Positions 10,111 to 21,740 of a stretch of DNA of 64,000 bases are shown here, one piece after another (within the stretch, counting starts at the first letter, position 1; every line of letters begins with the position of its first letter). Location: positions 71,732 to 135,731 of the forward strand of contig JBBHKE010002012.1 of the NCBI GenBank assembly GCA_037447655.1, read 5' to 3'. The position numbers were made by a program, and so were the translations under genes. A model generated the notes under the pieces. The model searched no databases and was not told the origin of the DNA. It saw only the letters and a program-made list of their open reading frames with translations. The DNA is from Zygnema cylindricum. Lineage: Eukaryota > Streptophyta > Zygnematophyceae > Zygnematales > Zygnemataceae.

Positions 10111-10720
10111 AAAAAATAGCAGACATTGATGTGCTAACAGTGAACAAACTCAAAAATCCAAAATCCAAAATAAATAAATAAATAAATAAAAATCCAAAAA
10201 TTGAAATTTCCAACATTGAGAACATAACATATGCAATCTACAAATCTGAGGGAGAGGAAGATAGACACAATCTCAAAAGAGGAAATTAAAGGAAAGCGAA
10301 TGCAAAAATTTGAAAAAAATAGCAAAACAAGAATCTAAAATATTCAGAGGCAAAGAAATACCAAAAAACAAAAAAACCCTAAAAAAAACAAAAAACTTTT
10401 CTAACAGCAAAACATATTACAAAATATTAAAAAAAAAAAAAATAAAAAATCAACAAACTCAAAGGAATGTGAAAAAAAAAAAACTTACTTTCTCAAAAGA
10501 ATATATGCTTCCAAATTATAATGAACTGCAGATAAAAAAAAATGAAATAAATGACGAAAGGTGTCACGTGCTCTAGTATTACTAGTTTTTAATTTTATAA
10601 TGTTGTTACTAATACCTTTTTTAAAATCGTTTGGCGTTTGGACTTGGGTACTGTAGCGTGCAGAGAAAGTTTTAAAAGTACATGTACGATGGTGAGCTGG
10701 TGGTCCTGAAATACCGTACA

Positions 10721-10915
10721 GTGCGTAGTGCGAAATCCCGCGAATTAGTGCGAAATCGCGCGAGTGGCTGAAATCGCGTGTAGTTGTGCGAAATCGCGGC
10801 GTAGTTCAAAGCGAAATCGAGTGCGTAGTTAAAAAGTGCGAGATCGCGTGCGTAGTTCAAAAGTGCGAAATCGCGTGCGTAGTTCAAAAGTGCGAAATCG
10901 CGTGCGTAGTTTAAA
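10721..10915. repeat. 27-bp minisatellite (GTGCGAAATCGC units)
   Basis: At least seven units of consensus GTGCGTAGTTCAAAAGTGCGAAATCGC (given here as its two halves GTGCGTAGTTCAAAA and GTGCGAAATCGC). The last three are almost perfect and the first are degenerate, as expected for an array growing at its 3' side. Confidence 0.85.
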
Positions 10916-11460
10916 CCTGGGAAAACGCGCGCAGACGATAGCCTAGTATTATACGCGTACTATAGGTTTTTTTCGCGTGAACTTCAGTGCCGTACTGTAC
11001 ACAACGAATCGTTATTACTTATTAGCGTATTGAACGCTAATTCGGTTACCCCAAATTTTTCCCAAATTATCAAATAGAATTATCCATACTATTTTAAAAA
11101 AGGCCTAATTTCTAATTAGAGTAAATGATTTCTTTGAAAAAATCCAAATTCCCAATTAGCGTTAATAACGGTAATTATTCTTACACGCTAATTTAACTTG
11201 TACGCTAATAACGATTCGCGTACTGTACTCTAAACGAACGCAGAGCATTGGCTGACCTAGTTATTATATTTCCGTATAGTGCGAAGTTCAAAAGTGCGAA
11301 AGCGCGTGCGTAGTTTAAACCTGGGGAAAACACGTGCAGACGCTATATTAGATTGCCTAGTATTATACGCATACTATACAATTTTTTCGCGTGAAATACA
11401 GTACAGTACTGTCCTATACTGTACTGTACACGCAGAGCATTGGCTGACCTGGCTGTAGGT
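10860..11460. repeat. dispersed duplication of the minisatellite edge
   Basis: The minisatellite edge plus following unique bases (AGTTTAAACCTGGG, then CCTAGTATTATACGC and TTTTTTCGCGTGAA), at about 10865-10990, recur at 11278-11396. GCAGAGCATTGGCTGACCT also occurs twice (about 11240 and 11425). The two blocks bracket the MITE-like element at 10992-11229. Confidence 0.8.
10992..11229. mobile_element. MITE-like element with about 24-bp inverted termini
   Basis: The left end holds GTACTGTAC followed by GAATCGTTATTA; the right end holds TAATAACGATTCGCG followed by TACTGTAC. The ends are thus inverted copies about 240 bp apart, with a second inverted pair (ACGCTAATT / AATTAGCGT-like) inside. There is no coding content. 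A clear target-site duplication was not seen. Confidence 0.45.
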
Positions 11461-14115
11461 ACCCTAAAATCCACCTCGAAGGACCTGCAGTCGTACATGT
11501 AAGAAAAGCAATCCGTATCATTCGACCACTCTGACACGTATAAGGAACCATTCCTCCAGTTTTGACACGTGCCGCAGAGAATAAGGGAACAAAGTTACAG
11601 TACTGTACTCATTTTAGGAATTTTGTCGCTTCTGACAAAATGGACAAATTTACGTCAACAACGTGGAACCATAAGAACCATCACAGGTTTGGAACTTTCA
11701 ATTCCTGAGGCTCCACGTGTCCATTAAAATGTTTACGTGCGATCAATTTCATGTCTACCACGTGTCAGAGCGTTCAGAAATGTACAAATTTCTATGCTAA
11801 ATGTACAATACCGTACTCATGTTCAAAAGAAACGAACAAATTGAACTAGTTAGTTTGTCTTATTACAGGAGTATCTATGTTTACGATTTCTCAGTTTGAC
11901 ATAGGAGATTCACGACTGTAATGATGCGTAGCGAACGACCTTTCCCTTTAATATTAATAGGGAATTGCTAATCGCAGTAACAATTTTTGCTGCGCGCAGG
12001 ACCGCAGGTACTTGCGTCAGCTTGTCAAAAATTGTACATTGTCAGTACAGAATAGTACAAATTAAGTACTGTACCGTTGAGTTTAGATTTGACGGTCAAT
12101 CCGTCGAACAACTTTGACTTGCGAAATATTGTAACAACCGGTTAAAAAAAGCTTGAGAACGTCGACCGTCATAAAAAAAAACAACAATTCACACGGCCGA
12201 CCAAGGCTTACGAGTAACAAAACTGCGGCATGTAGCGCAGTCACTTTCTCACTTTACTTCAGCTCCACTGTGAGAGCACATGCTGGCTTTTAACTTAGCC
12301 GCAAAATTGAAATCTAATCAAAAGTCGACGATGGATAGGTTGTGCTTTTGCTGATTTTTATTGCTTTCGATATTCAATTATTGGTTTGTATTTTGAACCT
12401 TACAATACTCCGTTTGTATTCTTGATCATCTAGATGTCAATTTTTCAAGTTTGGCTTGAACTTTTAACTCTCACATGTGTGCAATTGTTATGGTAAAGTG
12501 GGTTAAATAGGCTTTGTGCCCAATAAGGTCAATCAAATCCTTAAGAGAACATTGTTGTTGCTTCGAGATTTTGGTTACGTGAAATTTGTCGGAGAAAGGT
12601 CAATAGTTGCCTTTGAGATCAAACTCGGGAACTTCGTCTAACGTAACGATTATGTGAGGATTGATAGTTTACCGTGTCGACAACTTTAGTGTGATGAGTT
12701 TCTATGACGTCTCCACTTTCAGTCGCACAATCATTTATGCTATTTCACTATGCAGACCCTCTTAGCAAGAAGCAAAAGTTACGTGTCAAGTTAACATGTT
12801 TGACGATCCGAACTATTGAAATTTGAATTTTGAAAGAGAAGCTCATCCATTTGACCCAAACGACACTACTTGTGGATCATAACGTTGTTTGTTAAATAGA
12901 TAAATGCTAGCTTTTTTCTTCGATGTCATTTTAGATTGTCTTAAAGAGGCTGGGTGAGATCACTCAACATCCTCAAAAATTTTAAACTCATCAGACCAAC
13001 AGTCCAAAGAGCAAAATTAAGTTTCGAAAGTACGTCTTGGTTTATACAGATGACATCAATCTCTCAAAGTTGAATCCTTGAGCGTTTCGCCATTTCATGG
13101 ACTCCTCCGTAACCTACTTCTTATAAGATGTCCCAAATTTGACACAAGGTTATGTTGCACATCAGTGACCTCAAGCAAACCCCGAGTAGTTTGTTGAAGA
13201 TCTAATTGTTGTCACCTCGAATAGAAGTCTTCCACCTCGAAGTGCAAACAACTTAACACTAAAGAACAACCTTAACGTATATTTTTTCAAATGATTTTAA
13301 CATTACTAAGCACATACTACTATATTTCTATATTTATGACTGGTTGTGTGAGTGTCAAGAACGAGAGTTATGTTAAACCCTTATGACAATGAATGCTTAA
13401 TATTCTATGCTAGTTTTTGCCCGTTGTATGGTGAAGTAATAACGAAAAAAACCCATAAGTTAATATTGAACTTGAGTAACGTCTGAAAACGATATATGAC
13501 AATTTTTTTTTCTTTCCCTTCGGTTTTGTCTTCTTGTGGATATGTCCCACATGGCAAAAATTGCCAATACCCCACACAAAAGTGAATTGTATGTAAAGTT
13601 GATATGAAAAAGAGAGGCGTGGACCACATCGTGGATCATTAGTAGTGTAAAAATATATTTTTGTAAAAAAGCAAATGGTGTCACTAACTTTATTTTGGGT
13701 CCCAAGAGTCAAGCCTTCAAAACATTCATGCTAATTAACACACATAACACTATTTTATCTGCAGATTTCCATATATGAAAAACTATAATGTGCGTTCACA
13801 TAATCTCCGTCTGAACATGTGAAAATAAGTTTGCGCAATATCCCCTTTTTGTTTCTTTTGAATTAAATATGAGTATTCTTTCACGTAATGACGCCATTCA
13901 CTTCCCCATGACGACGCCTTTTTTGAACTTTTATAGGAAGTCTGTACAACATAACAAGAATTTGCCATTGGATTGGCACATTTCGTTTATTGTACTATTC
14001 AACTACCTCTTGAATCAGAGCTATTGGCAGTAATTAATTCGTGCCTATATTAGCACAAAGGTAAACTTTTATTTTTCAGCATATTTTAGGTTATATGCTC
14101 TTAATTTAGGGGTGT
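11401..14115. other. gene-poor stretch with G-box cores
   Basis: No exon chain recognised on either strand. CACGTG cores occur at 11566-11571, 11714-11719 and 11759-11764. Short open frames near 13405-13712 lack family features. Parts of 12300-13270 have more even base use and could be a very old pseudogene or transposon, but no motif is readable. Confidence 0.4.
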
Positions 14116-14142
14116 CAATATAGTGTTATCAACACTATATTG
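14116..14142. repeat. perfect 12-bp inverted repeat
   Basis: CAATATAGTGTT, a 3-base loop ATC, then AACACTATATTG. Related AGTGTTA.TAACACT motifs occur at about 7521-7537 and 14150-14170. Confidence 0.85.
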
Positions 14143-14251
14143 CCCATCGTTAGAGTTAATAACACTAATCTAGTTGCGAATTGTTTAGGCCAAAAATCAT
14201 GAAGCAATGTTGACAAAAGAATTGAGTCACAATCTATTTTGTCTCTTTGAA

Positions 14252-15266
14252 TTGAGTCGTCGTCACATATTCTAGTTCCGCATTAGGCCCAAAAAATCCT
14301 CAACGCCTAGTAATAGGCAGTATAGTATTGTGTATCGATCAACTTTCCTTCAAGATTATTTCGATAATCAATATTATTGGAGATAGGATGGGAAAGGGTA
14401 CCCTAATGGCGATATATTGATTTGGGACAAATATATTTGTTATCGCTATTATACATGCAAATACATGGTATTATTACACAGGACCATTTGAACTTTACAA
14501 TGTTATACTGTATATACTCGATAGTATGTCATTTTTACATGTCAAAATCTGGTCTTTACTTCGTTAAACGAAAGTAATGAACTCTTGTATTGGCTTCGTA
14601 ACACTTACATACAAAAAAATATTACTAATGGAACCCCACAAAATCACCAAAATCCAAGTGAATTAAGGCAATAACTTTTTATCGGCATATCGTAACATTA
14701 TATCGCAATCATTTCCGTGCCAATAGATCGATCCGACATGTAGATTATCGGTAGGTAAAAAACAAGTCAATATTATACCTAAGGGTCTACCGCTTCTCAA
14801 CACTAATTAACACTTATAGCCGTGTATTTCTGCTAGTTATTGCTGTTAATTTGTTCGAATGGAGGAGTTTGACCATATGTACGGAAAATTTGCTAACACA
14901 TCAAATTTATACGCTAATGAGATTCTGTTCCGTTTATTGTTGGACTTATCTATTGACCTGTCTTCCGGTAAATGTTTCTTGAAAACAAAACTGGTTGGTT
15001 GATGGACCGTTAAATGTAACTTAATGAGTAAATCAAAGTTCGTATACAAGAGGGGAATAGAGAGGGAGCAAAAGAGGGAGAGAAAGATGGAGAGGGAGAG
15101 GGAGAGGGAGAGAGAGAAAGTTGGAGAGGGAGAGGGAGGGGGAAAAGGAGAGGGAGAGGGAGAGGGAGAAAATGGGGAGGAAGGATGGAAAGAGAGGGGC
15201 AGAGGTAGGGAGCGGGATAAGGGAAGGAGGGGGAGGGGTATGAGGAGGGTGAGTAGGTGAGAGATG
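14252..15266. repeat. 1-kb direct repeat, copy A
   Basis: From TTGAGTCGTCGTCAC to GAGTAGGTGAGAGATG this segment matches copy B (17176-18312) almost base for base. It contains a GA/GGGA tract at 15055-15245. Apparent reading frames inside are repeat artefacts. Confidence 0.9.
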
Positions 15267-16350
15267 TGCAACATTGAGACCTCCATAAGAACTCAGAGTA
15301 AGCAGCTCACACGAAGCCTCTAGGATAACCCTGACCCATTTGTCTTTCAGCACGAATAACCACCACCCTAGCAAAATCTTTGACCACCTTCACCCCTGTG
15401 AAGGCAAGACTCCCTTGAGTCTATAGCAAAAAGAATCTCTGAATTTTCTCCCCTAAGTAGTAAATTATGGAGGGTCAAAGTTGACCTTTTCTACAAAAGC
15501 TCTCTGGGAGAGCGGGTCCCATCTACCAATTTTTTCTAAGTCCTATCTCTCTCTAAAACTCTATCTACAGACGTATCGCACCAATCATATTGGTGTACCG
15601 TACAGAAAGGTACAGCTGCCGGTGTACTTTATATACGAACATTGTACGACATAACAAAAATGTCGACACGTGTCTTTTCTAGATTCTTTTCCGTAATCCT
15701 TGGAGATGCAAAAATCCAATGTCGTGGTGCCACGTGTCATCCGATGTGGTGGCGACCATAAACCGCCGAAATCTTCTTCCTCGATCTCGGCATGCTTTCC
15801 GGCCGTCCGATTGAATGCCGATTTCAATTGTAGCTGTCATAAATAGTTGCGATGTATTTGTTTCGCTATCGAAACAAATGCGCGGTACTTATTTATTCTT
15901 CGTACTCGTAATCCGTACTTTTATATCTGACTCTATGTATCCCGTATATAGTTGTTGTTAAATGAATTAGCCTACATGTTAACGTTTATATATGTAATAC
16001 ACTCTATTTTACCACTAATCATAGACTAAATGGATGAGGTTACCGGCTATCGACGGCATTTCTTATCCGTAGGTACCAGGATCAAATCCTCTAAGCGACA
16101 ACTTCCTTTTAGTAAATTAACTACTTTACTACCCCGTAAATCTTTGGATAGTATAGGCAGCCTTGACACTAGCTTCCTCTCCAACTTCTTAGTGACTGCA
16201 AAAAGTGTGAGAGTTGGAGAGAGAAGTTAGAGTCAGACTGCCTCGGCTTCTTTTTCTGCACTTTATTTTAGACCTAGAAAATACTAAAAGAACCATCAAT
16301 TTCTACACTCCCCTTATTTTCTAGTCACTCTTTAATTTCAGACCACGCTT
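15267..16350. other. spacer without recognised gene; two CACGTG cores
   Basis: CACGTG occurs at 15667-15672 and 15731-15736 within a more GC-rich stretch (15590-15840). A minus-strand open frame of 80 codons there (15585-15827) has no recognised family. Nothing else is supported. Confidence 0.4.
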
Positions 16351-16359
16351 CTCCTTGCA

Positions 16360-17170
16360 GAAAATTAGCTTAGGGGAAGACACAGGTTTTGGTCATAATA
16401 TCTGCCACCATCTCGCTATGTGGTCGGTACTCTAAACTGATTATTTTGTTACCACTTTTTCTCTAACAAAGCTGAGTCTAATGTCCATGTGTTGGGCTTT
16501 AAAATGATGTTAAGGATTGGCAGAAATAGCGATCACAAAAAAAATTCTGCACACCACTCTTAAGGTGACCAAGCTCACCAAGCAAAGACTTAACCAACAT
16601 CAATTTTTTTACAGCAGAGCAAGAGGCCATATACTCAACCTCCATGGTGGACTAAGCAATAACCTTTTGCTCTTTGCTACTCCAACAACAAGCCCCATCA
16701 CCCACATATAATACATATCTAGAAGTACATCTCTATCGGAGTATCACCATAACCAGCATCACTCTTAGTAGTGATGTCAGTATTCTCCCCACCCAAATGC
16801 AACCATAGATCCCTAGTTCCTATCAAATATCTAAGGAATTCTTAGTTGCCTCCGAATCCTTCTTAGTGGGAGCATTTAGACTTCTATTCAACACTCCTAC
16901 AGCTGCAGCTAAATCCGGCCGGGTCAATTTATAAAATAGATTAGGCTTCCCACTACTTGCCCGTAAGAAATAGTTTGCATGAACTTTTGTTTTTCATGAC
17001 TTAATTCCTCGTCTAAGACTATGACTCTTTCTTCCTCACTCCCCTCATTTCCCTTCTTTAACTCCATTGGATTTCAATAACTATTAGCTTTATCCAACTG
17101 AAATTTTTCCAGCATGTTCCCTATTGCTTCCTTTTGAGTCAATCTTATAATCTTTATTTCTCGGTCTCTT
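16360..17170 (-). pseudogene. copia pol fragment (RT end and RNase H), decayed
   Basis: Read on the minus strand, the order and sequence follow the C-terminal part of copia pol as in element 4 (43594-44500). The C-terminal MVADIMTK-type motif is mirrored around 16385-16420, the FVREK-like stretch near 16470, and the RT C-terminus near 16745-17165. The frame is broken by several stops and shifts. The fragment ends abruptly at 17175, where copy B of the 1-kb repeat starts. Confidence 0.7.
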
Positions 17171-17175
17171 TCTAC

Positions 17176-18312
17176 TTGAGTCGTCGTCACATATTCTAGT
17201 TCCGCATTAGGCCCAAAAAATCCTCAACGCCTAGTAATAGGCAGTAGTAGTATTGTGTATCGATCAACTTTCCTTCAAGATTATTTCGATAATCAATATT
17301 ATTGGAGATAGGATGGGAAAGGGTACCCTAATGGCGATATATTGATTTGGGGACAAATATATTTGTTATCGCTATTATACATGCAAATACATGGTATTAT
17401 TACACAGGACCATTTGAACTTTACAATGTTATACTGTATATACTCGATAGTATGTCATTTTTACATGTCAAAATCTGGTCTTTACTTCGTTAAACGAAAG
17501 TAATGAACTCTTGTATTGGCTTCGTAACACTTACATACAAAAAAATATTACTAATTGAACCCCACAAAATTACCAAAATCCAAGTGAATTAAGGCAATAA
17601 CTTTTTATCGGCATATCGTAACATTATATCGCAATCATTTCCGTGCCAATAGATCGATCCGACATGTAGATTATCGGTAGGTCAAAAACAAGTGAATATT
17701 ATACCTATTGTCTACCGCTTCTCAACACTAATTAACACTTATAGCTGTGTATTTCTGCTAGTTATTGCTGTTAATTTGTTCGAATGGAGGAGTTTGACCA
17801 TATGTACGGAAAATTTGCTAACACATCAAATTCATACGCTAATGAGATTCTGTTCCGTTTATTGTTGGACTTGTCTATGGACCTGTCTTCCGGTAAATGT
17901 TTCTCGAAAACAAAACTGGTTGGTTGATGGACTGTTAAATGTAACTCAATGAGTAAGTCAAAGTTCGTATACGAGAGGGGAATAGAGAGGGAGCAGAAGA
18001 GGGAGAGAAAGATGGAGAGGGAGAGGGAGAGGGAGAGAGAGAAAGTTGGAGAGGGAGAGGGAGGGGGAAAAGGAGAGGGAGAGGGAGAGGGATAGGGAGG
18101 ATTAGGAGAGGGAGCGAAAGTGGGAAAGAAAGAGAGAGAGGAGCAGGGAGGGGGAGTGGCATAAGGAGATGTAGAAAGAAAGATAGGGGGAGAGGAAGAG
18201 GAAATGTGGGAGGGAGAAGGAGAGTGACAGGGAGAGTTTGGGGGAGAAGGGTAGGGAACGGGAGAAGGGAAGGAGGGGGAGGGGGAGGAGAAGGGTGAGT
18301 AGGTGAGAGATG
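17176..18312. repeat. 1-kb direct repeat, copy B
   Basis: Second copy of 14252-15266. It differs by scattered substitutions and a longer GA tract (about 320 versus 190 bases). Its left edge abuts the copia fragment and its right edge runs on into the polypurine tract. Confidence 0.9.
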
Positions 18313-20475
18313 GAAAGGAAAAGGGAGAGGAGAGGGCAAGGGAGAGGAAGATGGAGGAAGAGGGATAAGAAGAGGGAGGGGGAGAGGAAGTGGGGGTGGA
18401 TGGAGAGGGGGGAGAGAGAGGGAGATGGTGAAGGAGGAGAGGGAGACGGAGAGAGGGAAGTGGGAGGGGAGAGGGGGGGAGAGGAAGCAGAAAAGGGAGA
18501 GGGAGAGGGAGAGGGAGCGGGGGTGGGAGAGTGAGAGGGAGTGGGAGAGGGAGAGGTAGTGGGAGAGAAAGAGGGATCGGGAGAGGACAAAGGAGTGGGA
18601 AAGGGAGAGGGAGAGGGGCAGGGAAGTGGCGAGGCATAGGAAGATTTAGAAGGAATGAGAGAGGGACAGGAAGAGGAAATGGGGGAGAGAGAATGAGAGG
18701 GAGAGGGAGAGTGTAAGGAGAATGGGAAGGAGAGGGAGAAGGGAAGTAGGGGGAGGCTGAGGAGGAGGAAGAGTGAGTGTCGGTTGGAGAGGGAGAATGA
18801 GTGGGAGAGAAAGAGAGATAGGGAGGGAAAAAGGAGTGGGAAAAAGAGAGGGAGAGAGATTGGGAGAGGGAGAGGAAGAGGGAAAAGGAAAAGCAAAGGG
18901 AGAGGGGGAGGGAAAGGTAAAGATAGACAGTGGAATTGGAGGGAAAGAAAGATAAAAAAATAGAGGGGGAAGAGAAGGGTTAAGGGGACGGGGAGGGGGC
19001 GGGGTAGGGGTATTTGAAGGTGGAGACGAATAATTAGAGAGACGGGGAAGTAGATGGAGAGGGAGAGGGAGGAAAATACAAGGAGGTAAAGAGGGAAAGG
19101 GAAAACGGAAAAGGAGAGAAAAAAATGGAATGAGAGATAGAAGGGGAGGAAAAGAGGTAGGGGTGGGAGGGGGGAGGGGGAAGGGGAGGGTGAAAGGGAG
19201 AGGGAGAGAGGGAAAAAATGAGAGAGATTGAGTAATAGGAAAAGGAAGAAAAATATAAAAAATAAAGGGAGAGGAAGTGTCATAAGGGGAAAGTGAACTA
19301 GGGGGAGAAGGGGGAGAAGGAGAGGGAGAGAGAGAAGGGGAAGTTTAAGAGAGATAGGGAGAAGGGGGAGGTGAGGGATAAAGAGAGCGATAGAGAGGGA
19401 GATCGATAGAGAGAGAGAGTGGAAAGGTGAGGGAGAGGGATAGGGAGAGGGAAAGGGAGAAGGAGGATGGAAAAGATAATGAGTAGAAGGAGAGGGAGAG
19501 TAAAGAGGGAAAATGAGAGGGAAAGGGAGAGGGAAAAGGGAGGAAATGGGGGATGCGGAGAGGGAGAGAGAGAAACAGGGAGGAAAGGGAGAGGGAGAGG
19601 GAGAGGGAGAGAAAGATGGAATGGGAAGGAGAAATGGCAAGGGAGAAGAACAAAGACAGTTAATGGAAGATGAAGTGGTGAAGGGAGGGGAAGCAAGAGT
19701 GTTAGAGGGGGAGGATAAGGGGTAGGGAGAGAGTGAGTGGGAGGGTAAGGGGGACTGGTATGGTGCGGGGGAGGGTTAGGGTGGCGGGTGGGGGAGGTGA
19801 AGTTGGAGGGGGATGGGGGGGAGGAGTGGGAGGGGTTGGAGATGGAGGAACTGGAAGGGGGGGGGAAGGGGGACGGGGTGGAGGAGGGAAAGGTGAGGGG
19901 GAAGGGGGAGGGAGAGTTGGAGAGGGGGAGGAGGAGTGAGTGGGGGAGGGGCGAGGGGGTGTGGGGGGGGGAGTGAGGGAGGGGGTGGTGGAGGGAAAGG
20001 GGAAGGGGGATTTGGAAGGAGGAAACAATGATAAAAACGGAGATTGAGAGGGAGAGAGGGAGATATTTGAGGTAAATGGATGGGGAGTAGGAGAGGGAGA
20101 GGGAGAAGGAGAGGGAGTGGGAGTGGGAGTGGGAGAGGGAGAGGGAGAGGGAGGGGGATGGAAGGGAGGGAGAGGAAGAAGGAGGGTAAAACACAAGGAG
20201 AATAATGGAGAGGGAGATGAAGAGGGAAAGAGAGCGGGAGAGGTAAAAGGAAACGGAAAAGGCGAGGAAGAGGGAGCGGGAGTAAGAGAGGGTGTGGAAG
20301 GAGTGCGAGATGGAGAGGTGGAAGGGGGAGGATTCCACGAGAGAGGAGGATGTGAAGTGCGACATAGAGAGAGGGAGATGTAGAGATAAATAGAAAGTAA
20401 GAGGGGGAAGAATAAGAGGGAGGAGGATGTAGTAATGGAAAAGAAAGGGAGTGATCTAGAGAGAGGGTGAAGTCT
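17976..20475. repeat. 2.5-kb polypurine (GGGAGA)n tract
   Basis: The + strand is almost purely A and G for about 2.5 kb, mostly variants of GGGAGA with G-richer stretches at 19780-20010. Very few pyrimidines occur. Long minus-strand open frames rich in Ser/Leu/Pro (up to about 510 codons) exist only because CT-rich codons contain no stop, so they are not genes. Confidence 0.95.
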
Positions 20476-21137
20476 AAGATCGAGAGGGTGAAGTCTAAGA
20501 TCGGCCAGTTCAGGTAACTAAGGAGGCTTGGGTCCACGTATGTCCAATGAGGATCAAGAAACAAAGATCCAATCTCAAAATCTTTTAGATGTAGAACCTT
20601 CAGAGTTTGGAGATGGACAAAAGAAACGGGCATTCACATGCGTGATTAGAATGAAGAAGACTTTCAAAAATCTGTTATAGAAATGGGAAAAATACAAAAT
20701 GTAATTTTGGACAGATTATCCTTAGTGTAATAAAGTCTTGTCTTTTCTCTCTCTGTGAATTATGAGGTCCTATTCTGCAAGTCTATCTATTTAAGCAAAT
20801 CACACACAAAGCACTAAGTGACGGTCAAATGACCAAATGCCACGTGGACTAATCTACCACGCCTATTTTAATGCACCGTGAGATTCTCTCCCTCACTATC
20901 CACACTAATAATAGTGTCTTCCCAAACATTGTGGGTAAATATAATACACTTCCATTTCACACTACAGTACCTATAACCAAAGTATTACAAAAAAAAAATA
21001 ACATGACCAGCCATAACAACATAATAGTAATATTTACATCATGACAAAACGTACAAACGCTAACCAAAACTAAACAACAGCAAAACCGAATAACAACGAA
21101 TCCGCTTGATATAAAACGCATTCGATGATGTACATGG
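20476..21137. other. spacer without recognised gene
   Basis: AT-rich sequence; nothing supported on either strand. Confidence 0.4.
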
Positions 21138-21740
21138 TGTTTATTTTATGGGCGATTTTGGGCAATATCAGGTATAGCCGATTTTGTGTGATTAGCGTCA
21201 CATTTTGGAACATTACAAATTATTTGTACGGACAGCCGTCAGGATTCAGACGACGTGGAGTCATACGATCATTACAATCATGCAGTTGTACATATTCAGG
21301 TTCATATAAAGAAGCATGCGTAGGCATCATTTCATTAGACCACATTAAAGAGTGTTTCATGCAGACAGACAGCAATAGAATACAAATAGGCACTCAGAAG
21401 AGACAAGAAACATCCTTCATCCATTTATGTCAGAATGAGCAGTACAAACATAGTCAAGTAAGACAAGAATATAGTGGCTTTATTAGAAAGTCCTTTTGTA
21501 ACACTTTTTTCCTAAGTGGACCATTTATTAAAGCTACGGCTTTCGTGTACTTCTATCTCGTCTACTTGTCCACTTCATCTGTGTGCTAATCATATCCTTC
21601 CGTAATCTTTCCTATCTTTTTTGTCTAACTATTGTATGTGACTCCCTAAAGCCCCTCTGAGTGTATTGACTTGTAGTAGGCCCAATCCGTCTGTGGCTGC
21701 GGGGGATTCCTGCGATCGCTCATATGGTTGTCCAAAAGCA
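21138..21740 (+). mobile_element. TGTTGA-type LTR-like repeat, copy 1
   Basis: Begins TGTTTATTTTATGGGCGATT and is alignable to copy 2 (25730-26061) and copy 3 (62822-about 63430) through the shared ATGCAGTTGTACATATTCAG and CATTAAAGAGTGTTTCATGC stretches. Copies 1 and 3 share a further 300 bp that copy 2 lacks. Start with TG and repetition around an internal region suggest an LTR. The exact 3' end and the primer-binding site were not identified. An open frame within the repeat is conserved in parts but has no known domain. Confidence 0.65.

Noticed and set aside
14252-18312. Direct repeats A and B as LTRs of one retrotransposon
   Set aside because: No TG..CA ends, no primer-binding site after A, no polypurine tract before B, and B begins inside a copia coding fragment.
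17771-20633. Very long minus-strand open frames rich in Ser, Leu and Pro, and + strand Arg/Glu/Gly frames
   Set aside because: They follow from the polypurine composition (CT-only codons contain no stops); no domain, no start context and frames overlap in all phases.
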